DNA of 9,756 nucleotides from Phycisphaerales bacterium (GCA_028288775.1 JAQGHP010000062.1:1-9756); one strand, 5' to 3'; shown: positions 1 through 6,059, counted from the stretch's first letter. The notes: generated from the sequence alone by a model not told the origin. Made by a program: numbers and translations.

Positions 1-105
1 GCGAGATGCCACGCAGCAGGAAATCGATCACCAACACGTCCATGGGCCGGGGGGGCATCAGCACTGATGCGAATGAAGCGGCGGCGACACCTAAGGCAAA
101 ATCGG
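1..105. other. Left edge, no gene recognised
   Basis: No reading frame here can be assigned to a protein. One plus-strand frame entering from the left stops at 65-67 and could be the tail of an upstream gene. On the minus strand an ATG at 43-41 opens a frame of 14 codons (MDVLVIDFLLRGIS) that leaves the window and could be the start of a divergent gene. Neither has a visible ribosome binding site or enough length to judge. The stretch just precedes the long hairpin. Confidence 0.3.
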
Positions 106-202
106 GAGTAAGAGTAAGATTAGCAGTAAGAGTAGGATCGCGGTCGGAGGGGGCTTTTCTCCGACCGCGATCCTACTCTTACTCCTAATCTTACTCTTAC
201 TC
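106..202. repeat. Near-perfect long hairpin, 44-bp arms
   Basis: The left arm (106-149) and right arm (159-202) are reverse complements at 43 of 44 positions; the single mismatch is C124 against C184. The loop is 9 nt (150-158). The arms are built from short purine or pyrimidine blocks (GAGTAAG, GATTAG) followed by a GATCGCGGTCGGAG end near the loop. TTTT follows at 204-207, so the element could end transcription of an upstream gene, but the stem is far longer than an ordinary intrinsic terminator. The right arm is related to the right arm of the palindrome at 6110-6222, which points to a dispersed repeat family. Confidence 0.85.
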
Positions 203-325
203 GTTTTCCCCTCTTCGACCCGGCGAACACAACTCCTCCCTACAGCTTTCCCCCCCCGCCGTCCGATAAGCGGGATGTCTGCTTGTGTGTCCCGATCGTC
301 GAGAGGCGGAGGCGAGATTGCCGGT

Positions 326-1279
326 ATGGCCAAACCGAAGAAGAAAGCGGAGCGGAGAGAAATTCACATCAGCCCGGAGCGGGCGGCGATGCTTCGCCGG
401 TCCGGGATTCACCTGGCAATCGCCTGCGTATTTTTCGGCGCGATCGGCGTGGGGTTCTACTACGTAAAACAGTACGTGGACCGCGAAGTCGCGATGCCCA
501 CCGAGCCTCCGACCATTGTCATCAAGAACCGGCCGCACTGGATGAGCGATTTTCTGGTCCAGCGGATCGCCGCCACCGCCCGGCCGGCGGGGCTGCACTC
601 GGCTTACGACCATGACATGCTTGTGCAGGCCCACCACGCGCTGGAGATCAATCCGTGGGTCAGCAAGGTATATGAAGTCCGCCGGGCGTATCGCGAGAAG
701 CCGGGCGACACGCTTGAGATCGACTGCGAATACCGCGTGCCCGTGGCGCTCGTGAAGTGGGGCCTGTTCTATTGGCTGGTGGACGGCAACGGCTTTAAGC
801 TCCCCGAGGCCTACGAGCCGGCGGACGTGCCGAAGATCGTGGTCGTGGATGGCGGCCGCATCGACATCCGCATCATCGACGGCGTCAAACGCCCGCCACC
901 CGAAAAGCCGGGGCAGAAGTGGGTCGGAGACGACCTGGCCGCGGCCCTGGAGATGATCCGGCTGCTCTCCGACAAGCCGTACGCGCAGGAGATCCCGAAG
1001 GTGAGCGTCGCGAATTTCGGCAACCCGCGCGAGCCACACGTCGTGCTGCTGACCAAGTACGGCACCGAAGTGCGATGGGGCCGCACGCCCAGTGAACTCG
1101 ATCGCGAGCCGTTCATGGAAGTGAGCACCGCGCGAAAGCTGGATCGCCTAAAAAGGCTCTATAACCAATACGGCCGCGTGGACGCCGGGCATGTCGGCGG
1201 GCTCGACATCCGCTTCGATGACAGCGTCAAATACCCCGGCGACGAGCGCGGCCCAACGCGGACGGCTTCCGGTGGATGA
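326..1279 (+). CDS. ftsQ: FtsQ/DivIB-like cell division protein
   Basis: Predicted 317-residue bitopic membrane protein. A basic cytoplasmic tail (MAKPKKKAERR) is followed by one membrane helix at about residues 28-47 and a periplasmic region. Features resembling FtsQ are the NPWV block at 109-112 followed by a strand pair rich in Arg and Glu (POTRA-like region), a YWLVDGNGF block at 149-157 that matches the FtsQ 'y-v-D-G' turn, and a C-terminal LDIRFDDSVKY strand. In the family, FtsQ bridges FtsL/FtsB with the rest of the divisome. The start chosen is ATG 326, with GGAGG at 308-312 (13 nt away, rather far); an in-frame ATG at 275 would add 17 residues lacking a site. The gene lies upstream of mraZ, whereas the usual place is after the mur genes. 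The stop overlaps the start of the next gene. Assigned from motif pattern, topology and context; similarity is diffuse, as is usual for FtsQ. Confidence 0.72.
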   Translation: MAKPKKKAERREIHISPERAAMLRRSGIHLAIACVFFGAIGVGFYYVKQYVDREVAMPTEPPTIVIKNRPHWMSDFLVQRIAATARPAGLHSAYDHDMLVQAHHALEINPWVSKVYEVRRAYREKPGDTLEIDCEYRVPVALVKWGLFYWLVDGNGFKLPEAYEPADVPKIVVVDGGRIDIRIIDGVKRPPPEKPGQKWVGDDLAAALEMIRLLSDKPYAQEIPKVSVANFGNPREPHVVLLTKYGTEVRWGRTPSELDREPFMEVSTARKLDRLKRLYNQYGRVDAGHVGGLDIRFDDSVKYPGDERGPTRTASGG

Positions 1280-1964
1280 TCAGTCGTCCCAGTCGCGCAA
1301 CCCCCCGCCCGCCCCGATGACCGCGGCCATCCCCCGCTCCCCGGCTCCCTCGCCGAGCATCACCCTTCTTGTGTGGCTGCTCTTACAGATCGGAGCGCTG
1401 ATGCTGGCGGCCCTGCGCATCCCACTCTGGGCCCACGCCCCGGCGGGAGGCGAATTCCTCGCCTTGGAAATCCTTGGAACGACGCAAATTCTGGCCGGCG
1501 CGCTGCTCTTCCCTGTGCTGCTGAGCGATTGGCGATCCACCGTCATGGCCATCGGCGTCGCCTGGCCGATGCTCCTGCTGGCCGGCTTTCTGGCTAACAG
1601 CTCAATCGGAACGATGGTTCTCGCGGGCGGGTATGTCAGCGCGTGGCTTCTTGTCCTGGCGATTTGGCGTCTTCCACTTTCCTCCACCAAGCCCCAATTG
1701 ACCGCCTCCGCGGTCGCCGCGGGGTGGGCGGCGGCGGGTCCGGTGCTGATTTACGCCCATGCCGAGTTCCCCCTCTCCCCTTTGCCTCCCCTTTCCCCCA
1801 CCATTTACGCCGCCACCGGCCCCATTACCGGGCTTTTCACGCTTCTCAACCCCGACTCGTCACACGGGATCGCCCCCTGGCTCGCTCTCGCCCTCCCTTT
1901 CGCCATCGCGGCTGCGTGGGTAACGGCCCGGAAACTAGGCCGTCTGCGAAATCCACACCAATAA
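1272..1964 (+). CDS. Multi-pass membrane protein, unknown function
   Basis: A protein of about 230 residues with roughly five to six hydrophobic segments (for example ITLLVWLLLQIGALMLAAL, LAGALLFPVLL, AWPMLLLAGFLA, VSAWLLVLAIW and a C-terminal LALALPFAIAAAWV) and a short basic tail. I do not recognise the family. The start is uncertain. GTG 1272 overlaps the ftsQ stop (GTGGATGA) and suits translational coupling, and the codons after it have the high GC third positions of the rest of the gene. ATG 1317 gives 215 residues and is a good alternative. ATG 1191 would overlap ftsQ by 89 bases and is unlikely. No clear Shine-Dalgarno site precedes any of them. The position suggests co-transcription with the FtsQ-like gene and perhaps an envelope role; that is inference only. 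Confidence 0.7.
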   Translation: MDDQSSQSRNPPPAPMTAAIPRSPAPSPSITLLVWLLLQIGALMLAALRIPLWAHAPAGGEFLALEILGTTQILAGALLFPVLLSDWRSTVMAIGVAWPMLLLAGFLANSSIGTMVLAGGYVSAWLLVLAIWRLPLSSTKPQLTASAVAAGWAAAGPVLIYAHAEFPLSPLPPLSPTIYAATGPITGLFTLLNPDSSHGIAPWLALALPFAIAAAWVTARKLGRLRNPHQ

Positions 1965-2017
1965 TTTACCATACTCGTATCAACAAATTGCCGGACGACA
2001 TTTTGCCTTCCGACAAG

Positions 2018-2026
2018 TTATCCACA
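2018..2026 (+). promoter_or_regulatory. DnaA-box-like site
   Basis: TTATCCACA matches the DnaA box consensus TTATNCACA exactly. A second copy with one mismatch (TTAGACACA) lies at 2052-2060 in the same orientation, in an AT-richer stretch between the membrane protein and mraZ. Two sites are too few to suggest an origin; they could be chance or DnaA input to mraZ transcription. Confidence 0.3.
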
Positions 2027-2147
2027 AGTTTCGCACCGGCTTCACACCGACTTAGACACATTTCATCGAAAAAAGGCTCAAAAACCGGCATTTGCTGCGC
2101 GGCACCACGCTCTTGAGCGGAAATCTTTCGCCGCAAGAATTTCTATC

Positions 2148-2175
2148 TTGAATTAGTGGAGGGATGTGGTAGAAA
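2148..2175 (+). promoter_or_regulatory. Candidate mraZ promoter
   Basis: TTGAAT (2148-2153) and TAGAAA (2170-2175) are 16 nt apart and match the -35 and -10 consensus at four of six positions each. The spacer contains two of the phased TGG repeats described separately, so bound MraZ would block polymerase here. This is the best pair I see in the interval, but it is a weak match. Confidence 0.35.
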
Positions 2176-2220
2176 TTCCCTATCAGGGGAAGCGAATGGA
2201 ACGCCTTGGTGAAAGTGGGA
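2157..2220 (+). promoter_or_regulatory. Phased TGG repeats, candidate MraZ operator
   Basis: TGGAG (2157), TGGTA (2167), TGGAA (2197), TGGTG (2207) and TGGGA (2216) begin at intervals of 10, 30, 10 and 9 nt, and GGGGA at 2186 roughly fills the middle. MraZ proteins are known to bind direct repeats of TGGGN separated by 5 nt upstream of their own gene. The spacing here fits that rule; the third G is conserved only in the last copy. The closest group of three (2197-2220) ends 10 nt before the mraZ start. Confidence 0.5.
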
Positions 2221-2230
2221 ATGAAGACCT

Positions 2231-2698
2231 TTGAGGCACGTGCTCCTATTCGGGTCGTATGACCTGACCATTGACGACAAAAACAGGGTCCTCATTCCCT
2301 CAGAAATCCGAAAATCAATCGTTCCCGAGCGTGACGGCGAAGCGTTCTTTCTCATAGTGGGCATCAACCGTCGGCCGTGGTTTTACCCGGAGCGTTACTA
2401 CGAAGAACTGGTCTTCCAGCAGAAGCCGGAAATTACGCCCGGGGAAGACGCCCTGGCATTCGACCAGATGAACTTCGGGATGGCAAACAAAATCCCGTGG
2501 GATAAACAGGGCCGCCTCGTGATGCCTGACAAGATGCTGAAGCGTACGGAAATAAACAAGGAAGTTACACTGGTCGGCAGCAGGGACCACTTGGAATTGT
2601 GGAACCGGGCCGACTGGACTGCTCGCGAAGAAGAGCTCGATCGACAAAGAGTGGAGATCGCCCTTCGCGCAAAGCAGGCAAGACAGTCGCCGCAATAG
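2231..2698 (+). CDS. mraZ: MraZ transcriptional regulator
   Basis: 155-residue protein with the two tandem SpoVT/AbrB-type halves that define MraZ. The first contains SYDLTIDDKNRVLIP (residues 9-23), the second contains DKQGRLVMP (91-99) followed by the EVTLVGSRDHLELWN strand pattern. The family forms ring oligomers that bind repeats before mraZ and regulate the dcw cluster. No ATG opens the frame. TTG 2231 is taken as the start, with AGTGGGA about 10 nt upstream as a weak ribosome site. GTG 2240 would also give a typical short N-terminus (MLLFGSYDLT). Codon use looks less GC-rich at third positions than in ftsQ or ftsI. The gene is followed by a long non-coding interval instead of directly by rsmH, which is unusual. 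The identity is secure, the start is not. Confidence 0.93.
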   Translation: MRHVLLFGSYDLTIDDKNRVLIPSEIRKSIVPERDGEAFFLIVGINRRPWFYPERYYEELVFQQKPEITPGEDALAFDQMNFGMANKIPWDKQGRLVMPDKMLKRTEINKEVTLVGSRDHLELWNRADWTAREEELDRQRVEIALRAKQARQSPQ

Positions 2699-2744
2699 GG
2701 AACCAACACCTCTTGGTGCGGCGTATATGGGCAGGCGGCATTTT

Positions 2745-2767
2745 GCTTCTCCACGGGAGGGAGAAGC
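2745..2767. other. Stem-loop after mraZ
   Basis: GCTTCTCC (2745-2752) and GGAGAAGC (2760-2767) pair perfectly over 8 bp with a 7-nt loop, about 50 nt after the mraZ stop. A weaker hairpin ACCAA/TTGGT lies at 2702-2717. No T-run follows, so it is not a standard intrinsic terminator; it could attenuate or protect the mraZ mRNA. Confidence 0.5.
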
Positions 2768-2899
2768 GACCCGCCTTCGAAAGTTTGATCGCGAATCTCA
2801 GCATTCGTCCCCGGCGGCGCCCGCCGACGTCGAGGACATGATGCCAGCCACATCCAGGGAAGGATAGGGCTTCCGTTTACATCGAAGGACCTACACTAC

Positions 2900-3310
2900 C
2901 GACCGGTTACGGATCGGCAGCATGGATGCTGCGTACCGTAACAACCTCCGCCCACAGCGGCACGGATGCCAGCGTGGTGACGGATGGAACGGTCTTCCCG
3001 CTCAGGCGGGCGCCACTTGGAAAGTGCGCGATGCGGTAGTGGCACAAGTGCCCTGAGGCGGCGGCGGGTTGTGAGCCGCCCCATTGCACTTGAAAACCGC
3101 GGGCCGGCCGCTGTTTGTGGCGAATCAAGGGCGAAGGATCGCCCTCTCGCCGCGAACAGCGGCCCGGCAGCGGGAAGACGCGGCGTCTCTTCACTTTTCG
3201 AAGAGACGCAAAAACTAGTGCTACGCGATACTGATGAGTCGTCTCATGGAAGGGGCCCTCGCCTGGAATCGAGGGGCGCACGGACGCCCGACTCTCGGTA
3301 TCGTCTTAAA
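2900..3310. ncRNA. Candidate structured RNA, mraZ-rsmH interval
   Basis: The whole 2699-3493 gap lacks a convincing protein in any frame, yet this part is packed with stems. GTTACGG/CCGTAAC (2906-2912, 2936-2942) encloses GCAGCAT/ATGCTGC (2917-2932). Next come CCCGC/GCGGG (2997-3010), CACTT/AAGTG (3014-3026) and GGCAC/GTGCC (3041-3052). A large stem at 3103-3168 has 13-14 paired bases outside and GGCGA/TCGCC and AGGGCGA/TCGCCCT inside. GCGTCTCTTC/GAAGAGACGC (3183-3209) is perfect over 10 bp. CGATAC and GAGTCG (3226-3241) pair with CGACTC and GTATCG (3289-3303), enclosing CCCTCG/CGAGGG. I find no RNase P, tmRNA or SRP signature. It may be a leader of rsmH, a separate RNA, or decayed repeats; the strand is not determined. 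Confidence 0.4.
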
Positions 3311-3437
3311 CTTGTCTGGAGCTTGCTGCCCCCAAAACTTCGCTACTCTTCACGCGCTGCGCACGGGGCAGCCGCCAGAGGTCGCGATCGAAACCACATC
3401 GTAGTCGGCCCCCTCTCCATCGGCCACGCAATCGCAG

Positions 3438-3443
3438 TATAAT
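3438..3443 (+). promoter_or_regulatory. TATAAT box upstream of rsmH
   Basis: A perfect -10 hexamer, 50 nt before the rsmH ATG, would give a leader of roughly 45 nt. No good -35 hexamer is present 16-18 nt upstream. If it is real, rsmH has its own promoter and the structured interval upstream is not part of that transcript. Confidence 0.45.
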
Positions 3444-3493
3444 GAGCGACATCCAGAGGGTTCAACACGAACAAACACCGAACCTCGTTCATT

Positions 3494-4465
3494 ATGCATC
3501 CCATTTCAAACAATTGCAAGCACGATTTGGAAAATGCGTCTAATCCCCGTCCCCTTCCCCTGCCCGAGTCGGGCCACGAGCCCGTGCTCCTTGCCGAGAC
3601 CCTCGAACACCTGAATCCGCAGCCGGGCAAGATCATGGTGGATTGCACCCTCGGCCGTGGTGGACATGCTGCGGCGCTGGCCGCGCGCCTCGGTCCGGGC
3701 GGCCTCCTTCTCGTCCTCGACGCCGATCCGCGCAATCTCGACTTTGCCCGCCAGCGCCTCGCCGCCCTTCCCGCTGGCGCGAGCCCCGTTCGATTCTTTC
3801 TCGCCAACTTTGCGGAGTTACCGGACGTAACCGCTGCCGCGGGATGCGGGCCGGTGGACGGCATCCTCGCCGACCTGGGCATCAGCACCAATCAGCTCTT
3901 CGATGAAGGCTACGGCATGTCCTTCGCGCAGCCGATGCCGCTCGACATGCGCCTCGACCCGCGCACCCCCACTTCCGCGGCCGATATCGTGAACAAATGG
4001 AGGGAAGACGATCTGGCCAACGTCCTATATCAACTTGCTCAGGAGCGTTATTCGCGTCGAATCGCCAGAAAGATTGTCGAAGCGCGACGCGATTCGCCGA
4101 TCACTACGACGGATCGACTTGCCGGGCTCGTGCGCTCGGCTATCCCGTCGCGGGGTGGAGCCCCGGAAAGAATCGATCCCGCCACCCGAACGTTCCTGGC
4201 CCTTCGCATGGTCGTGAACCGGGAACTGGAAAACCTCCAATCGTTGCTGCGGCTTGCCCCGCAGCACCTGAAAAGGGGAGGCCGGCTGGCGGTGATCAGC
4301 TTTCAATCGACGGAGGACCGCTTGGTCAAGCAGGCGTTTCGGTCGGCGGAGCAGACCGGGCTTCTGAAAGTGCTCACCAAAAAGCCCCTCTCCCCCGCCG
4401 ACGATGAACTGGCCCGCAACCCGCGGTCCCGCTCCGCCAAGCTCCGCGCCGCAGAAAAGAACTAA
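3494..4465 (+). CDS. rsmH: 16S rRNA m4C1402 methyltransferase RsmH
   Basis: 323-residue cytoplasmic SAM-dependent enzyme (old name MraW) that N4-methylates C1402 in the decoding centre of 16S rRNA. Family blocks appear in order: HEPVLLAE near the N-terminus, the SAM loop DCTLGRGGH (50-58), DADP (76-79), DLGISTNQ (127-134), PLDMRLD, a YSRRIARKIVEAR helix, PATRTFLALRMVVN from 229, ISFQSTEDR (268-276) and the C-terminal NPRSRSAKLR. Length is close to the usual 310-ish residues. The ISFHSLEDR motif found in most members is altered at two positions (H to Q, L to T), while the acidic and Arg residues remain. ATG 3494 is the only reasonable start; no Shine-Dalgarno site is seen. The N-terminus carries about 26 extra residues before the first conserved block. 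Its usual partner mraZ is nearly 800 bases away. Confidence 0.96.
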   Translation: MHPISNNCKHDLENASNPRPLPLPESGHEPVLLAETLEHLNPQPGKIMVDCTLGRGGHAAALAARLGPGGLLLVLDADPRNLDFARQRLAALPAGASPVRFFLANFAELPDVTAAAGCGPVDGILADLGISTNQLFDEGYGMSFAQPMPLDMRLDPRTPTSAADIVNKWREDDLANVLYQLAQERYSRRIARKIVEARRDSPITTTDRLAGLVRSAIPSRGGAPERIDPATRTFLALRMVVNRELENLQSLLRLAPQHLKRGGRLAVISFQSTEDRLVKQAFRSAEQTGLLKVLTKKPLSPADDELARNPRSRSAKLRAAEKN

Positions 4466-4501
4466 AAATCGCTCTGGGGAACGGTCAATTCCCACGCGTC
4501 G

Positions 4502-4529
4502 TTTGCAATTGAATCGAATGAATTGCAAA
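4502..4529. other. Perfect 9-bp dyad before the LysM gene
   Basis: TTTGCAATT (4502-4510) and AATTGCAAA (4521-4529) are exact reverse complements with a 10-nt spacer. It lies 36 nt after the rsmH stop and about 40 nt before the LysM start, so it could be an operator or weak hairpin. The words resemble the TTGCAAAATGC arms of the palindrome at 5507-5767, so a small relative of that repeat is also possible. Confidence 0.5.
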
Positions 4530-4570
4530 TGACTGATGACCAGGAACTACGAACGAGCAAGAGGTGTGGC

Positions 4571-5506
4571 ATGACTCGTGAGACCAAAATCGGCCTGTTG
4601 GTGGGATTGGCGTTCATCATCGTGATCGGCATCCTGCTTTCGGATTACAATCGAATCGAAAACACCCAGGCGCCCCTGACGGCCGTCGGCGACAACGTCC
4701 GCGGCGGAGCCAACACGCCCCATAATGGCTCGACCGATAACGCCATTGTCCTCCCTCCGGCACCCGTCGTGCCGCAACACACCGTCCGGACGCGCGAGGA
4801 ACTCGTCGATTCGCACACGGATGTACACATTGGCCCGGGCAATGGCGGAACCCTGCCGCCCGTCCGCCCGACGCCGCGCACCAACAATGACGACGGGGCC
4901 GCTCCCGACAACGAACGCACCGCGCAGAACCCCCCGACCGACAATCACACGGATTCCCCGATCGAGCGTATCGCCCGCGAGAACCACGAGCCGCTCATCC
5001 CCCTCAACCCGCGCCCCAATGGCCAGGACCGCGCCCCCGCTCCCCCGACGACGGACGATCATTCCTCCACTGGCCCCCGCCAATACACCGCCGAGGCGGG
5101 CGATAGCGTCAGCAAGATGGCGCTGAAGCTCATGGGCGCAAACACCAAGACCAACCGCGAGGCGATTATCGCCGCCAACGCGACGCTCAAGCAGAACCCG
5201 AACAACGTGATCGTCGGCAAGGTCTACACGATCCCCGCCTACAAGCCCGTCGCGTCCACCGCCACGGTGGATAACACCCCCCACCCCGCGCCCCCCGCTG
5301 CCGCCCCCGTCAATACCGCCCCGCAATATTGGTACACGGTCAAGGAGAACGACAGCCTCTGGCGCATCGCCTCCGAGCAGCTAGGCGACGGCAACGCCTG
5401 GGCCGCCATCAAGGACCTCAACCGCGACGTCCTCAAAGGCCACGACGACGTCCGTCCGAACATGAGGCTCCGGCTTCCCGCAAAGCCCATCGCTTCCGCG
5501 AACTAA
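4571..5506 (+). CDS. Membrane-anchored protein with two LysM domains
   Basis: 311 residues. A short basic N-terminus (MTRETK) and one membrane helix (about 7-24) anchor the protein. A long Pro/Thr/Asn-rich linker of low complexity (about 30-170) follows. Two LysM domains come last: residues 171-223 (QYTAEAGDSVSKMALKLMG ... VYTIPA) and 253-304 (YWYTVKENDSLWRIASEQLG ... LRLPA). LysM domains bind N-acetylglucosamine in peptidoglycan, so the protein probably links the membrane to the cell wall. No catalytic domain is seen. The start ATG 4571 is preceded by AAGAGGTG at a good distance; the upstream TTG 4523 and ATG 4529 lie in or at the edge of a dyad and lack a site. A LysM gene between rsmH and ftsL is not part of the standard dcw order and suggests a structural role at the septum. 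Confidence 0.9.
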   Translation: MTRETKIGLLVGLAFIIVIGILLSDYNRIENTQAPLTAVGDNVRGGANTPHNGSTDNAIVLPPAPVVPQHTVRTREELVDSHTDVHIGPGNGGTLPPVRPTPRTNNDDGAAPDNERTAQNPPTDNHTDSPIERIARENHEPLIPLNPRPNGQDRAPAPPTTDDHSSTGPRQYTAEAGDSVSKMALKLMGANTKTNREAIIAANATLKQNPNNVIVGKVYTIPAYKPVASTATVDNTPHPAPPAAAPVNTAPQYWYTVKENDSLWRIASEQLGDGNAWAAIKDLNRDVLKGHDDVRPNMRLRLPAKPIASAN

Positions 5507-5767
5507 AGTGCTGAGGGAAGGGAAGCCAGAAGCCAGAAGCCAGAAGCCAGAAGCCAGAAGCCAGAAGCCAGAAGCCAGAAGCCAGAAGAATTAAATGCAG
5601 ATTGCAAAATGCAAAAGTCAAATTGAAATTTGGCGGATTATCCTCACCGCGTAGCGGTCGGACCGAAGGTCCACCCTCCCGCCGCTCCTCATTTTGACTT
5701 TTGCATTATGCATTTTGCACTTTGAATTCTCCCCCTTCTGGCTCCCGTTCCCCCAGCACTCAGCACT
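5507..5767. repeat. Nested long palindrome between lysM gene and ftsL
   Basis: It begins at the base after the LysM-gene stop codon. AGTGCTGAG (5507-5515) is the exact reverse complement of 5759-5767, with a second register at 5755-5760. Inside, AGCCAGAAG pairs with CTTCTGGCT near 5736-5742. Further in, ATGCAAAAGTCAAA (5609-5622) pairs perfectly with 5693-5706, extended by imperfect TGCA-rich pairing on its outer side. The centre holds two small hairpins, ACCGC/GCGGT (5646-5658) and GGACC/GGTCC (5660-5672), between GGCGG and CCGCC. The left arm is longer because of the heptamer array. No transposase is present. It could form a cruciform in DNA or a long hairpin in RNA ahead of ftsL. Confidence 0.8.
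5523..5588. repeat. Heptamer tandem repeat, (AAGCCAG)9
   Basis: Nine perfect copies of AAGCCAG (5523-5585) followed by a partial AAG. Only a single AGCCAGAAG counterpart exists in the matching right arm of the surrounding palindrome, so the array probably expanded by slippage inside one arm. With 7-bp units and no coding role, copy number is likely to vary between strains. Confidence 0.95.
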
Positions 5768-5783
5768 CAGTACTGGATCCGCC

Positions 5784-6059
5784 ATGATCAAGCTCCTTAT
5801 CTGCCTTCTCAGCGGGGTCGTCCTAGGCGTCTTCGTCCTTCAGCTCCGCCAACAGCAGCTCGAGCTGGCGCACCAGAATGCCGACCTTCACGACCACATC
5901 AAAGCCCAGCAGGCGAAGCTCTGGAACCAGCAGTTGCAGATCGCCGTCAGCACCGCCCCCAGCGCGATCGACAAGACCGTCAGCGGGTACAAGCTGGAAA
6001 TGATCCCCCAATTCCAACCCCCCACTCTCCACGCGAGCGCCAATCCGGATGAAGAGTAG
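5784..6059 (+). CDS. ftsL: FtsL-like small division protein
   Basis: 91 residues: a membrane helix right at the N-terminus (MIKLLICLLSGVVLGVFVL, about 2-19), then a Gln/Leu-rich coiled coil (about 20-58, LRQQQLELAHQNADLHDHI and onward) and a short polar tail. FtsL is a bitopic protein whose coiled coil pairs with FtsB/DivIC and works with FtsQ and FtsI at the septum. The call rests on size, topology and position just before ftsI; sequence conservation in this family is too low to be decisive. ATG 5784 is the chosen start because it immediately precedes the membrane helix. An open frame runs upstream through palindrome sequence to 5694 and is probably not translated. The gene is bracketed by long palindromes on both sides. 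Confidence 0.68.
   Translation: MIKLLICLLSGVVLGVFVLQLRQQQLELAHQNADLHDHIKAQQAKLWNQQLQIAVSTAPSAIDKTVSGYKLEMIPQFQPPTLHASANPDEE

Noticed and set aside
197..1039. Minus-strand open frame of 280 codons
   Set aside because: Antisense to the FtsQ-like gene, with composition of a GC shadow and no recognisable domain.
2221..2262. 13-codon leader peptide overlapping the mraZ start
   Set aside because: It has an ATG and a stop but no regulatory codon pattern, and it overlaps mraZ out of frame; chance is more likely.
3226..3260. Hammerhead ribozyme suggested by CTGATGAG
   Set aside because: The matching CGAAAC core strand is missing after the hairpin; the sequence reads CTCATGGAAGG instead.
2900..3310. 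RNase P RNA, tmRNA or SRP RNA
   Set aside because: The conserved GAGGAAAGTCCG and ACAGAA blocks, the tRNA-like end of tmRNA and the SRP tetraloop region are absent on both strands.
2984..3442. Plus-strand open frame of 152 codons in the mraZ-rsmH gap
   Set aside because: Arg/Gly/Ser-rich with no domain, no ribosome site and no protein-like pattern; the DNA is dominated by stem-loops.
4547..5326. Minus-strand open frame of 259 codons over the LysM gene
   Set aside because: Gly/Val/Arg-rich shadow; the plus strand encodes clear LysM domains with a good ribosome site.
5523..5588. CRISPR array
   Set aside because: Units are 7 bp, directly contiguous and without spacers; no cas gene is present.
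5433..5621. Minus-strand protein with LLASGFW repeats
   Set aside because: It is only the translation of the AAGCCAG heptamer array.
5694..5783. N-terminal extension of the FtsL-like protein
   Set aside because: It would translate the right arm of the palindrome and put 30 unrelated residues before the membrane helix.
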